Shown here: piece by piece, positions 10,928 to 20,452 of the stretch | Position numbering within the stretch: the stretch's first letter is position 1 | How the letters are laid out: each line of letters begins with the position of its first letter | From: Chryseobacterium sp. MA9 | Lineage (GTDB): Bacteria > Bacteroidota > Bacteroidia > Flavobacteriales > Weeksellaceae | NCBI RefSeq assembly: GCF_024399315.1 | Contig: NZ_CP075170.1 | Coordinates: 868,001 to 932,000 of the forward strand | DNA: 64,000 nucleotides | Reading direction: 5' to 3' | Notes under the pieces: generated by a model | Told to the model about the DNA's origin: nothing | What the model saw: only the letters and a program-made list of their open reading frames with translations | Databases searched by the model: none | Position numbers and translations under genes: made by a program

Positions 10928-11395
10928 TTATTTCTCGATAATTGATTTTAAATCAGCAGGAGAGTAGTATTTGTTTTTTAATACTTTATGATCTGCCTGT
11001 CTGTAAACGTTAAATTTTTCTCCGGACTTTTCATAAAAAGATTCTACTTCCTTCTCTTTGTAGAATTCAACGGTTTCCTTTGCCTGCTCTTCATTATCAC
11101 ACGCCTTCGACATATTGGAACGCTGAACTTCGTTGAATAGCTCTACAAATTTGCTGCCAAGTCCGAATTCCAGTACAGCACCGCTCAAAACATACTGAAG
11201 ATCACATAATGCGTCTGCAATTTCTACGATATTATTATCTGCAATGGCCTGCTTCAGTTCGTTCAATTCTTCCTGTAAAAGTTCTACTCTAAGATTGCAT
11301 CTTTCCGGAGAAGGAATTTGAGGGGTATCTAAAATAGGGGCTTTGAAAGTAGTATGGAATTCTGCTACTTGGTTCAGACTATCAATTTTATCCAT
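10928..11395 (-). CDS. MazG-like nucleoside triphosphate pyrophosphohydrolase
   Basis: An all-alpha NTP pyrophosphohydrolase-like protein of the MazG/HisE type. The metal-binding pattern EELNELKQAI followed by EIADALCDLQYVL (E-x-x-E ... E-x-x-D) is intact. I chose the ATG at 11395 (MDKIDSLNQV) because the upstream extension starts at a TTG with poor context. The protein is about 155 residues. Substrate is unknown; house-cleaning of non-canonical nucleotides is the usual role. It is the first gene of a three-gene minus-strand run. Confidence 0.8.
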   Translation of the reverse strand: MDKIDSLNQVAEFHTTFKAPILDTPQIPSPERCNLRVELLQEELNELKQAIADNNIVEIADALCDLQYVLSGAVLEFGLGSKFVELFNEVQRSNMSKACDNEEQAKETVEFYKEKEVESFYEKSGEKFNVYRQADHKVLKNKYYSPADLKSIIEK

Positions 11396-11499
11396 GAATT
11401 TTTTTATTTCCCACAAAGATAGAAAAGGATTTGTAAAATGTGAAATGTACAGCAGGAAATGTATGAATAAAGAGGCGGGGAGAATTATAATGTCCGATG

Positions 11500-11633
11500 T
11501 TTATAAACCCACAGATAGTACAGATTTCACGGATAATTATGCATAAGAATTTTAATTTTCAAAACAAAATTCAATGTATAGTCATGTTTTAAACATAAGC
11601 ACCTGTGAAAAATCTGTGTCATCTGTGGGCAAA
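11500..11633. repeat. Intergenic inverted repeat, CACAGAT type
   Basis: Two imperfect arms of about 28-30 bp at 11506-11534 (CCCACAGATAGTACAGATTT) and 11601-11630 (AATCTGTGTCATCTGTGGGC) face each other across about 65 bp. No ORF with coding character lies between them. The gap 11396-11733 otherwise holds only this repeat and a terminator. It looks like a mobile or recurrent intergenic element. Confidence 0.55.
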
Positions 11634-11671
11634 ATTTATATTTTCTGATCTGACAAAACTTAATCTATAAA

Positions 11672-11704
11672 AATCAAAAAACCACAACTGTAAAAATTGT
11701 GGTT
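11672..11704 (-). terminator. Terminator after the zinc-ribbon gene
   Basis: AACCACAA at 11680-11687 pairs with TTGTGGTT at 11697-11704. Read on the minus strand the stem is followed by TTTTTTGATTTTT. It lies 30 bp past the stop of the gene at 11734. Confidence 0.75.
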
Positions 11705-11733
11705 CTGTTTTGAAGTGTTTTAATTCTATTCAA

Positions 11734-12153
11734 TTATTTTAATTCTTCATATTTCCAGATGCCTGAGATACTCAATATCATCAATCCCGGTTGTTTTTCT
11801 CCATAGCTGAATACACAGATGTATTTTGAATCACAGGAAGAGCAATCTGTACCAAAATATAAAGTAGGAAGATCATTGACTGTTAATTCTCCAAAATGAA
11901 GCATTCTTTGAGAGGTTTCGTTGACGATTCCGTGTTTTAATAATTCATCTTTGGATACAACTTTATCTTCATCGTACACCTGGAAGATTGGAAATCCTGA
12001 TTCGTAGGGCTTTATTTCAACTTTATTTTCATGACCGCAATTACAGCAGGTAAAAGTGGTAATGGCTGCTGGAAGAGCTTCATCATTTATGAATGTGCTT
12101 TTTGTAACAGAAGCCTTTTTTGTAATGTTTATTTTTTTTGATATTGAATACAT
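11734..12153 (-). CDS. Zinc-ribbon-like small protein, candidate immunity partner of the TNT lipoprotein
   Basis: An unrecognised 139-residue protein without signal peptide. Two C-x-x-C knuckles (C36/C39 in TCCNCGHEN and C104/C107 in DCSSCDSKY) suggest one zinc site built from both ends of the protein. The middle is acidic and mixed alpha/beta. It starts 10 bp after the stop of the TNT-domain lipoprotein on the same strand, so the two are almost certainly co-transcribed. The order toxin then small cytosolic protein is that of toxin/immunity pairs. An immunity role is inference; a general unknown is the alternative. Confidence 0.65.
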   Translation of the reverse strand: MYSISKKINITKKASVTKSTFINDEALPAAITTFTCCNCGHENKVEIKPYESGFPIFQVYDEDKVVSKDELLKHGIVNETSQRMLHFGELTVNDLPTLYFGTDCSSCDSKYICVFSYGEKQPGLMILSISGIWKYEELK

Positions 12154-12163
12154 CTGAGTTGAT

Positions 12164-12877
12164 TTATGGCTGAATAACTGTGCCTACTAAGTTAGGATAT
12201 TTTCCGCTTGGACTTTTCTTGATGGTAACTTTTATGTAGCCTTCTTCTGCCAGTTTATTCCATGTTTTCTGATAGCCTGTGTTGATGTCAATCGGAATTT
12301 TCCACATGGTTTGCTTTCCTTTACCCGCCTGGCTAAACCAAGGAATGATGTCTGCTGTCTGAGTTTTAAACTGCATTGAATTGTTCAAGACATCAATCTC
12401 ATAATAGAAATCGTACTTGTCTTCAGTCTGGTTTAATGCTCTTTGGGTAAATGTATATGTATATCCGTTGATGATAGGACTTGTAAAGCTTCCTCCCAAA
12501 GTAGGAACCCCTGTTCCGTTGTAACTGCCTACAGCTCCACTATATCTGTCAAATTTCTGCCCAACTTGTAATGAAACATCGTCAACAATATTGTAGCCTC
12601 CGTTTGCAGGTGGCCACCCGCCATTTAAATTATTAGCCTTAAAAAGTGATTCCAGCTCACTCCATTTACCTCGTTTGTAAAGATCATAGGCTTGGTTTCT
12701 GATGGTCTGGCTTATCATATTGTTGGAGTCATAAGTTGCTGCCAGTTCGTCAGCAGTTTTGTAGAATACTGTGGTGACATCTGGGTTGGTGTCTGGCTCA
12801 TCATCTCTGTCTGAATTACAGGCAATAGAGAACGAAGCAACAGTTAAAAAAAAGATGTACTTAAATAAATGTTTCAT
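12164..12877 (-). CDS. Lipoprotein with a TNT-like (NAD glycohydrolase) domain
   Basis: A lipoprotein signal ends in SIAC with the lipid Cys at residue 20, followed by an acidic linker. Residues about 85-218 match the pattern I know for the TNT domain (the tuberculosis necrotizing toxin NAD glycohydrolase): WPPANGG at 88-94, GQKFDRY at 106-112, a G-x-Y/GTGVP stretch at 117-125, FYYEID, then PWFSQAGKGKQ at 179-189 and a final LAEEGYIKV. The spacing of these blocks is what one expects. Known TNT domains hydrolyse NAD; whether all catalytic residues are kept cannot be settled by eye. It is probably exported to the outer membrane. The gene is followed by a possible immunity gene. Confidence 0.72.
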   Translation of the reverse strand: MKHLFKYIFFLTVASFSIACNSDRDDEPDTNPDVTTVFYKTADELAATYDSNNMISQTIRNQAYDLYKRGKWSELESLFKANNLNGGWPPANGGYNIVDDVSLQVGQKFDRYSGAVGSYNGTGVPTLGGSFTSPIINGYTYTFTQRALNQTEDKYDFYYEIDVLNNSMQFKTQTADIIPWFSQAGKGKQTMWKIPIDINTGYQKTWNKLAEEGYIKVTIKKSPSGKYPNLVGTVIQP

Positions 12878-13351
12878 ATAAAAATTTTAAAATTATTTTA
12901 AAATAAGAGGTATTAGAAGGGGCTACCTTTGTGAAACATCATTCTTTACAAAAATCTTAAGTGGATATACTGATATGAATTGTATTAATGTTTTTCCGGT
13001 CAATAAAAAATAATGATCAGAATTTGCTTTAATAACAGTTTTATGGCATCAAATTGTTAAAAGATCAATTCAGCCAAAATAGGGTCGAGAGAAGCAACTG
13101 TATCACACGTTCAAAAAAACGACTTCGGAGCTCCCTTAAATACAAACTGGGTAAACGGTACAATAAAAGAATATTATTGTGCGATAAATTTAAACCAAAA
13201 AACTCAAATACTAGTTATTTTATTTTAAATAAAATATTTTTATGAAATTAATTACAATCATAAATGTATTTGATGTAATATCTTACATTTTATAAAAATA
13301 AAACTGCCCTGTAAAGGGCAGTTTTTTCACATCGTTTAATTTTAAAAGTTA
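12878..13351. other. 474-bp gap with a coding-like scrap and a terminator
   Basis: Upstream of the TNT lipoprotein and downstream of the metalloprotease. On the plus strand about 55 codons from 13061 to 13225 read open with a protein-like composition (NDFGAPLNTNWVNGTIKEYY) but have no start codon and an in-frame stop just before. I treat it as a possible gene scrap. The rest is AT-rich with no feature I can support except the hairpin at 13298-13327. Confidence 0.4.
13298..13327 (-). terminator. Terminator of the metalloprotease gene
   Basis: AAACTGCCCT (13301-13310) pairs with AGGGCAGTTT (13315-13324), with T/A runs on both sides, so it can act in both directions. It lies about 25 bp after the protease stop on the minus strand. 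Confidence 0.85.
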
Positions 13352-16282
13352 TTAATTTTTAATAAATCTTTTAGTTGATTCTCCAATTTGAAGCATATAA
13401 GCACCTTTAATTAGATTGCTTACGTTCACAGAACCTCTCTGAAGTTTTCCTGAGTCAATTAGTTTCCCACCCATATCGAAGATTTTATACTCTTCTGAAG
13501 TTGTATTGGATACATAAAGAATATCTCTAACTGGGTTTGGATAAAGCTTAATATCTGTAATCAAATCTTTTGTATTCTGAAGATCTCCTTTTCCTGAGGA
13601 AACGATATTAAGAGTGTAATCCTCAACCTGGCCATAAGTGAAAGCTTCACATGATGAAGTAGGGATTGAGCTGTATTTCATCATTACTCTCATTCTTGTA
13701 GATCCAACAGTTGCTGTAGATGGAATTGTAATAGATCCGGTAACAGGAGTTGTTGTAGAACCAGCTTTTGTCCATGCCAATTCTCCACTGTCTGTAAAGT
13801 CTCCATCACCGTTGTAATCAATATAAACAGCATATGCTTCGCTATATTTTGTAGACGTCCAAACCGGAGTAATAGAGATTGTATAAGCACTTCCTCTTGT
13901 TACATTGGTAGAAACTGAAGTGAAGTTTTCATAACCAGCTGTTCCTGTAGATGTATTATTAATAGATCCGAATGTTACATTTCCGATTCTTTCATCAGCT
14001 GTATTAGATGCTGAAGAAGAACAATATGAAACGGTTCCTCCTGCAAGAGTGGTAACACTTACTGTATTGCTGGAAACAGAAGCATTTCCTGCTGCATCTT
14101 TTGCTTTAACAGAGAAAGAATACGTTGTTGATGGAGTAAGTCCTGTTACGGTATACGTAGTAGAAGCTGTAGAACCTATTAATGAAGCACCCTGATATAC
14201 ATCATATCCGGTAACACCTACATTATCAGTAGCACCTGACCATGAAAGATTAGTTGTTGTAGCAGTAGTTCCTGAAGCAGCAAGAGTAGGTGCCGTAGGG
14301 GCAACGGTGTCAGGAGTTCCGGAACCTGCATTTACAGAAATGTTGGCATTGTTTACATCAAAGAAAATGTGGTTTGATCCTTTTACCATAATTCTTCCTG
14401 TAGTGGTAGTAGAATTAGGAATAGTCACGGCCTGTGAACCATCATTCGGGGTTCCTGCCAATAGGGTAGTCCATGTATTTCCGTTGTCTGTTGACCAAAG
14501 GATATCTACATTGGCGGCATTTACGCCATTAGCTGTAGTTCCTGCCACGTTCCATGTAACTGTTTGAGAGCTTCCTCCAGCATAGGTTGTGGCTGAGTTC
14601 TGAGAAGTTATATTAAATGGTCCGGCAGTTCCGTTAACAGTGATTACAGCATCGTCAGAATTATTTCCTGAACCTCCTGCTTTGTTATCACGAACGGTAA
14701 ATCTGAAGTTTAATGTTCTTGCCACTGAAGAAAGAGCTTCTACTGTGATTTCAGACCCAGCTGTAGTGGTTGCGCCTGTTAATACAGAAGCCATTCTTGG
14801 GAAATATCTTGCAGGAGAAGTTGTTGGGACCCATGATCTGAAGTTCGGTCCTGAAGCTTTTGTTGCACTGGCAGCTGAACTTGCTCCTGTTTGAGAAGAA
14901 GAAGCATTGTCCATTTGTTCCCAGATATAGGTTAAAGAATCTCCGTCAGCATCCGTTCCTGTACCTGTCAGTACGAATGGAGTTCCTTTTGGAATGGTAT
15001 AATCTAAGCCTGCACTCGCTGTAGGAATTGAATTTCCTGTATTGGTATTAACAGAGCAGGTTTTAGCTTTAATGTTATTGGTGATCTGTTGAATGCTTAT
15101 TGCGTGGAAGAACGCATCAGAATGGGGCTGAATATCCTGGCTGGTAATTCCCGCATACCCCATGATTGTTGATCCTGATCCCGGTTCCATATTGACACCT
15201 GTTCCTTCATTGTTCATAGAGAATGTGTGATTTCCACCGAATTGATGTCCCATTTCGTGAGCCACATAATCGATGTCAAAATTATCTCCCGAAGGAATAG
15301 CATCTGCTGGAGAGGTGTATCCGCTTCCCTTTGATCCGTTTGTACAGATACAGCCGATACAGCCTGCATTTCCACCACCTCCTGAAGCACCAAATAAGTG
15401 TCCGATGTCATAGTTGGCTTCACCAATTACAGAAGTTAATGTGCTTTGTAACTGAGAATTCCAGCTGCTCATTCCGGAAGCTGCGGAATAAGGGTCTGTA
15501 GAAGCATTGGTGTAGATTACAGCGTCGTTATTGGCGATCAGAACCATTCTTGCTGCGAAGTCTTTTTCAAAAACACCGTTTACACGGGTCATTGTGGTGT
15601 TCATTGCAGCTAAAGCCTGGGCCTTTGTACCTCCGAAATAAGTAGTGTATTCTCCAGTACAGGATAACGCTAGTCTGAATGTTCTTAGTTTAGCATCATC
15701 AGCGTTAGGTCTTGCAGCAAGAGCAGAGTTGGCAACTCCTTTCTGTGCAGCATCTACTACCGTACATTCAAATTTGTTAAGATCGTCTTTTTTGTCAGAT
15801 TTTCTGTACACTACATAAGTGGAAAGATCTTTGGTGTAAGGTTCAATGAATACGGCAGATTTATCACCATAAATTTCCATTGATGACAGTCCAAGTGGAG
15901 AAACACTGAAATAGACTGTTGAATTAGGATCATCCAGACCTTGTCCTACGTAGGATTTGATATCCGGATATTTTGCTGCCAGTTCAGGGGCAAAATTGGA
16001 ATTCTCCCTCACTTTAAAATTTTCCATTCTGCCTTCAGAATTTGGAAAAGAGATGATGAGTTCTGATTTTTCGCCTACAGCCAGTCTTTTGGGAGCTCTT
16101 GCCAAAGCATTTTTCAATCCGTTGATGTCCAGGTTGTAAACCTTAGGATTGCTGATGCCGGTTTTGTTTTCAAAAACCTCTGATGAAGTTTTTCTTGAAC
16201 CTTCAGACCAAAGACGGTCAGTCTGTGCGAAAGAAATACCTGAAATAAGGAGCATTCCAATCAGCGTTAATTGTTTTTTCAT
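13352..16282 (-). CDS. Secreted metzincin metalloprotease with FnIII, GEVED and T9SS sorting domains
   Basis: A 976-residue exported protein with a signal peptide ending in SGISFAQ. After a pro-region comes a reprolysin-like catalytic domain with the zinc motif HEMGHQFGGNH near residue 343 and the Met-turn STIMGYAG. Next come a PKD/cadherin-like region, a fibronectin type III domain (LSWSGATDNVGVTGYDVYQG), a GEVED domain (YIDYNGDGDFTDSGE ... YGQVEDYTL) and a C-terminal type A T9SS sorting domain (LYPNPVRDILYV to the end). It should be secreted or held at the cell surface by T9SS and degrade external protein. It is a single-gene unit. Confidence 0.93.
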   Translation of the reverse strand: MKKQLTLIGMLLISGISFAQTDRLWSEGSRKTSSEVFENKTGISNPKVYNLDINGLKNALARAPKRLAVGEKSELIISFPNSEGRMENFKVRENSNFAPELAAKYPDIKSYVGQGLDDPNSTVYFSVSPLGLSSMEIYGDKSAVFIEPYTKDLSTYVVYRKSDKKDDLNKFECTVVDAAQKGVANSALAARPNADDAKLRTFRLALSCTGEYTTYFGGTKAQALAAMNTTMTRVNGVFEKDFAARMVLIANNDAVIYTNASTDPYSAASGMSSWNSQLQSTLTSVIGEANYDIGHLFGASGGGGNAGCIGCICTNGSKGSGYTSPADAIPSGDNFDIDYVAHEMGHQFGGNHTFSMNNEGTGVNMEPGSGSTIMGYAGITSQDIQPHSDAFFHAISIQQITNNIKAKTCSVNTNTGNSIPTASAGLDYTIPKGTPFVLTGTGTDADGDSLTYIWEQMDNASSSQTGASSAASATKASGPNFRSWVPTTSPARYFPRMASVLTGATTTAGSEITVEALSSVARTLNFRFTVRDNKAGGSGNNSDDAVITVNGTAGPFNITSQNSATTYAGGSSQTVTWNVAGTTANGVNAANVDILWSTDNGNTWTTLLAGTPNDGSQAVTIPNSTTTTGRIMVKGSNHIFFDVNNANISVNAGSGTPDTVAPTAPTLAASGTTATTTNLSWSGATDNVGVTGYDVYQGASLIGSTASTTYTVTGLTPSTTYSFSVKAKDAAGNASVSSNTVSVTTLAGGTVSYCSSSASNTADERIGNVTFGSINNTSTGTAGYENFTSVSTNVTRGSAYTISITPVWTSTKYSEAYAVYIDYNGDGDFTDSGELAWTKAGSTTTPVTGSITIPSTATVGSTRMRVMMKYSSIPTSSCEAFTYGQVEDYTLNIVSSGKGDLQNTKDLITDIKLYPNPVRDILYVSNTTSEEYKIFDMGGKLIDSGKLQRGSVNVSNLIKGAYMLQIGESTKRFIKN

Positions 16283-16607
16283 ATTAAATATTAAATTTGA
16301 TTGTGGAATATCAAAGCTAATGAAAAATATATTATCAAAAACAAAATTTTTTAAGGGATATTTAGAATGTTACTTTAAAATATTATGCAATACATTGAAT
16401 ATAATTGAAAAAGCTTATTAATAAAAGAAAAGTGAAAGTGCTGAAGTTAATTTATTAAAATGAGACAATATAATCTGTTAATTATTTAATTATATGCGAA
16501 CAATATTAGTAAATTGAATTTTAACACCTGTTACCACGTTCTACATCCTGTCTATAAAAAAAGCTGTTTCAAAATGAAACAGCTTGCTATATTTATATAA
16601 TCCTTAA
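16283..16607. other. 325-bp gap, AT-rich
   Basis: Holds the promoter side of the metalloprotease gene and the terminator of the DinB gene at 16554-16586. I see no open frame, repeat or RNA structure beyond these. Confidence 0.5.
16554..16586 (-). terminator. Terminator of the DinB-family gene
   Basis: A perfect 10-bp stem, AAGCTGTTTC (16561-16570) with GAAACAGCTT (16576-16585), followed on the minus strand by seven T residues. Confidence 0.9.
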
Positions 16608-17105
16608 TTAGAATTTATCATCAGCAGTAGGACCGTAAAGTCCGGGAACTTTATTTCCGGTTGATCTTAAATAGACAACCAGTTCTCCTCTGTGATGGTA
16701 CAAATGATTATAAAGAAAAGCTCTTACTACCTGAACTTTTGGCATAGGAGGGAAAAGTACATTTCCGTTCATTTCCATTTTCCACTCATTAAAATAAGTG
16801 TTTTCATCCGAGTTTTCAAGAACTTTCTGTGCTTTAGCAACATTTTCTTCAAATTTTGCTAGTATATTTTCTGCTTTGGAAATATCTCCTTTGTCATACT
16901 TGTACGCACCCATATCAAAAATATCCTGATTGAAAGTGGATTCGTACCAATTGTATACTTCAGCAATGTGAGAGGCCAATTGGCCTGTTGTCCAATTTTT
17001 TTCAGATGGTTTCCAGTTTAAGGCAGTGTCGGGAATAGCTTTTAAAATTTTTCTCGTGTTTTCTGCTTCATGCAAAAATTCACCTAATAAGGCTTGCTTA
17101 ATCAT
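16608..17105 (-). CDS. DinB-family protein
   Basis: A 165-residue four-helix-bundle protein of the DinB/YfiT superfamily. Members bind a divalent metal through three His residues and many act as thiol transferases. The expected His positions appear as QLASHIAEVYNW near residue 64 and LYNHLYHHRGELVVYL near the C terminus. It is 24 bp downstream of the acyl-CoA dehydrogenase and may share its transcript. Its thiol partner is unknown; bacillithiol is plausible given the YfiT/YtxJ operon at 34559. Confidence 0.85.
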   Translation of the reverse strand: MIKQALLGEFLHEAENTRKILKAIPDTALNWKPSEKNWTTGQLASHIAEVYNWYESTFNQDIFDMGAYKYDKGDISKAENILAKFEENVAKAQKVLENSDENTYFNEWKMEMNGNVLFPPMPKVQVVRAFLYNHLYHHRGELVVYLRSTGNKVPGLYGPTADDKF

Positions 17106-17129
17106 TTGTATGTGTTTTAAAAATTAAAG

Positions 17130-18269
17130 TTATTTTGTAATATCTCTTCCAATTACCAGTCTCTGGATCTCAGAAGTACCTTCGCCAATAGTACAAAGCT
17201 TAGAGTCTCTATAGAACTTTTCAGCCGGGAAGTCTTTTGTATAACCGTATCCTCCGAAAATCTGAACTGCATTATTAGAAATTCTTACACAAGCTTCAGA
17301 AGCATACAGTTTAGCCATAGCTCCTTCTTTTGTCATTTTCTGTTTTGCGTTTTTCAAGGTAGAAGCTCTTTGGATAAGAAGCTCAGCAGCATCAATTTCT
17401 GTAGCCATATCTGCCAGCATAAAATTGATTGCCTGGAAATCTGCAATAGGTTTACCAAACTGATGTCTTTCTTTTGCATATTTCAAAGCAGCTTTGTAAG
17501 CTCCTCTCGCAGTACCTAAGCTTAGTGCAGCGATAGAAATTCTACCTCCATCCAATACTTTCATAGCTTGCTTGAAGCCTTCACCTACTTCTCCTAAACG
17601 GTGGGAATCCGGTACACGAACATTGTCAAAAATTAATTCTGCTGTTTCGGAAGCACGCATTCCTAATTTATTTTCTTTTTTCCCGGAAGTGAACCCAGGC
17701 ATTCCTTTTTCTAAAACAAAAGCTGTAGAGTTATTTTTAGCACCTATTTCTCCTGTTCTTGTCATTACTACAGCAATGTCTCCTGAAATAGCGTGAGTGA
17801 TAAAGTTTTTAGCTCCGTTGATAACCCATTCGTCACCATCTTTTACAGCAGTAGTAGACATTCCTCCTGAATCTGAACCTGTATTGTGCTCTGTAAGCCC
17901 CCAAGCTCCGATTACTTTTCCGGAAGCCAGCTGAGGAAGCCATTTGTGTCTTTGTTCTTCATTTCCAAATTCATAGATATGGTTGGTACAAAGTGAGTTG
18001 TGTGCTGCTACAGAAAGACCGATAGATGGGTCAACCTGAGAAATTTCATCCAGAATAGTAACATACTCATGATAACCTAACCCGGAACCTCCATATTGTT
18101 CAGGAACAACAATTCCCATAAAACCCATCTCACCTAACTGGTGGAATAAGTCTTTTGGAAAAGTCTGGCTTTCATCCCACTCCATAATATTCGGTCTGAT
18201 GTTCTTTTCTGCAAATTCTCTAGCCGTCTCCGCTATCATTTTGATGTTGTCAATAGTCTCTGTATTCAT
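17130..18269 (-). CDS. Acyl-CoA dehydrogenase
   Basis: FAD enzyme that introduces the alpha-beta double bond into acyl-CoA. The 379-residue form from the ATG at 18269 (MNTETIDNIKM) is preferred over a longer reading because the extra residues resemble untranslated leader. Visible family signatures are GAWGLTEHNTGSDSGGM and the C-terminal QIFGGYGYTKDFPAEKFYRD, which includes the region of the catalytic base. It fits short- or branched-chain members used in fatty acid or amino acid breakdown; chain length cannot be assigned. It is followed by the DinB gene. Confidence 0.92.
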   Translation of the reverse strand: MNTETIDNIKMIAETAREFAEKNIRPNIMEWDESQTFPKDLFHQLGEMGFMGIVVPEQYGGSGLGYHEYVTILDEISQVDPSIGLSVAAHNSLCTNHIYEFGNEEQRHKWLPQLASGKVIGAWGLTEHNTGSDSGGMSTTAVKDGDEWVINGAKNFITHAISGDIAVVMTRTGEIGAKNNSTAFVLEKGMPGFTSGKKENKLGMRASETAELIFDNVRVPDSHRLGEVGEGFKQAMKVLDGGRISIAALSLGTARGAYKAALKYAKERHQFGKPIADFQAINFMLADMATEIDAAELLIQRASTLKNAKQKMTKEGAMAKLYASEACVRISNNAVQIFGGYGYTKDFPAEKFYRDSKLCTIGEGTSEIQRLVIGRDITK

Positions 18270-18459
18270 ATAATAATAGTTAGTGCTCAAAGATAACCAA
18301 ATTGATGGAATGCTAAAATAAATAATTTCATTCATAATATTTAAGCGGTAATGCGTTTAATTTTCAATTTTTTATATTTTCAGAATTAATGTTTTCTTAA
18401 TAAAATATTCAGTCTTTTACGTTTTTTATTTCACTATTTTGGTTCCCAATTTTTAAGGC

Positions 18460-20373
18460 ATGAAAAAATTTTTACTTCCTATCATTTTAATTTCCTCTTT
18501 TATTTCTGCGCAGGCACCTGCCGGATATTATGATGGAACAGCTGGATTGACAGGGTATGCTCTGAAATCGAAACTTCACGATATTATTTCGGATAAAATG
18601 ATTAACTGGCATTATGATGATCTGAAGGTGCTCTATAATCAGACTGATCTTGACAAATATTATGATCATGATGCTTCCAATACTCAGTACCTTTTGGATA
18701 TCTATTCGGAAATACCTTCGCGACAGGATGCTTATGAATACAAAGCAGATCAATTAATAGCGGGTGCAGGGGGAGAAGGTTTAGGTTATAACAGGGAACA
18801 TATGATGCCGCAAAGCACATTCAGTACAAGTTCGTCTATTAGTGACTATCCTATGTATTCGGATCTGAACTTTATTATTCCTGCTGATGCTTACATCAAC
18901 CAGCGTAGGAATAATTATCCTTATGGAATAGGAAACAATACAAATCATTATATTTTCACCAATACTTCGAGGATATCCAATGCTGCAATTCCAAATTATC
19001 CTTATACCGGAAGAGTTTACGAACCTATTAATGAATTTAAGGGTGATATCGCAAGGACTTTGCTGTATTTTGCAGTAAGGTATGAGGGGAAACTCGGGTC
19101 ATTTAATACAGCTTATACTACATCAGCCAACATAACACCGGCTACAGATCAGTGTCCGCTTGACGGAACCGAAGAAAGAGCCGTTGATCTTCCTTACGTT
19201 GCCATGCTGAAGCAATGGAGTGCCGCAGATCCTGTTTCGCAAAGAGAAATTGACAGAAATAATGCCATCTACACGATACAGAAAAACAGAAATCCATTTA
19301 TTGATCATCCTGAATGGATTGATATGATCTGGTCCGAAACGCCTGATAATGTTGCGCCGGCGGCTCCGGGATCATTGGTTTCAACTCAGCAGAATGCTTA
19401 TTTTGTCAATCTGAGCTGGACGGCTTCTCCCGATACCGATGTTTTAGGATACAGAGTTTATATGAATGGTTCGGCAACACCCGTAGCTGTTACAAAGGGA
19501 AATTCTATAAGCATAGACCACCTGAGCCCGTCAACAACTTATGCTTTTACTGTGAAAGCTTTTGATAAAGCATATCTGGAGTCTCCATTCAGTAATACAG
19601 TTACAGCTTCAACAATTGCTTCGGATTCATTTGCTCCGGATCTTATGATTACAAAATATATATCAGGGACCAATACAGATTTCGTTAAGAATAACGCTCT
19701 GGAAATTGTTAATAAAACCGGACATGAGGTTAATTTAAATAATTACAGAATTAATATTCAGTTTAAAAACAATTCTTCAGGAGCTATTTACAATGGGGAC
19801 ACCTATGAACTGGAAGGTAAAGTTGGAAATAATGAAACTTTTGTTATTTTGAATCCAAAAGCTGCTTTATCATGCTATACCAATGGTCAGGCAAGATTTG
19901 TAACGGCTTCTGATCCTATGCTGTTTGCAGGACAAAACTATGTGGAACTTGCTTATAATAAAACGGTTACTATAGATGCTGTAGGCGTAAAATATACTAC
20001 CAATAATAACGGGAATGTATCTTTATATAGAAAAAGTACCATCAATAAGCCTGCAGATACATTTAATATCAGTGAATGGGATTCTTATCCGGCTAATTAC
20101 TGTCAGAATCTGGGTGGTACACTGTCTACTGCAGAACTGATTACTGCCAATAATGAATTTACAATATATCCAAACCCAGTTTATGATAATCTTTATGTAA
20201 ACGGAGAAACGGAAAAGATAAAAACAGCTCAGATCATAGATCTTTCCGGAAAAGTGATCTACAAAGAAAAAGATCCGTTCAGAAATAAGAAAAGTATTTC
20301 GGTGCAAGGGATTCCTACAGGATTGTATTTCTTAAAACTTGATGAGAAAGCACATCAGTTTATTAAAAAATAA
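18460..20373 (+). CDS. Secreted endonuclease I family protein with FnIII, lamin-tail-like and T9SS sorting domains
   Basis: A 637-residue exported protein. A signal peptide (cleavage near SFISAQA) precedes an endonuclease I-type nuclease domain with the YNREHMMPQSTF motif around residue 110, the His-metal core of this family. Residues about 300-385 form a fibronectin type III domain (LSWTASPDTDVLGYRVYMNG). A region near 395-520 reads like a lamin-tail domain (ALEIVNKTGHEVNLNNYRI). The C terminus is a T9SS type A sorting domain (IYPNPVYDNLYVNG). Likely role: extracellular DNA or RNA degradation for nutrient or phosphate gain. It stands alone. Confidence 0.9.
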   Translation: MKKFLLPIILISSFISAQAPAGYYDGTAGLTGYALKSKLHDIISDKMINWHYDDLKVLYNQTDLDKYYDHDASNTQYLLDIYSEIPSRQDAYEYKADQLIAGAGGEGLGYNREHMMPQSTFSTSSSISDYPMYSDLNFIIPADAYINQRRNNYPYGIGNNTNHYIFTNTSRISNAAIPNYPYTGRVYEPINEFKGDIARTLLYFAVRYEGKLGSFNTAYTTSANITPATDQCPLDGTEERAVDLPYVAMLKQWSAADPVSQREIDRNNAIYTIQKNRNPFIDHPEWIDMIWSETPDNVAPAAPGSLVSTQQNAYFVNLSWTASPDTDVLGYRVYMNGSATPVAVTKGNSISIDHLSPSTTYAFTVKAFDKAYLESPFSNTVTASTIASDSFAPDLMITKYISGTNTDFVKNNALEIVNKTGHEVNLNNYRINIQFKNNSSGAIYNGDTYELEGKVGNNETFVILNPKAALSCYTNGQARFVTASDPMLFAGQNYVELAYNKTVTIDAVGVKYTTNNNGNVSLYRKSTINKPADTFNISEWDSYPANYCQNLGGTLSTAELITANNEFTIYPNPVYDNLYVNGETEKIKTAQIIDLSGKVIYKEKDPFRNKKSISVQGIPTGLYFLKLDEKAHQFIKK

Positions 20374-20414
20374 AAAGTCTCAGGATTTATATAATATCAT
20401 TTTTGTGACAAACC

Positions 20415-20452
20415 AAACCTCACAGGTTCTTAAAATCTGTGAGGTTTTTTTA
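20415..20452 (+). terminator. Terminator of the endonuclease I gene
   Basis: AAACCTCACAG (20415-20425) pairs perfectly with CTGTGAGGTTT (20437-20447) and is followed by a T run. Confidence 0.9.
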
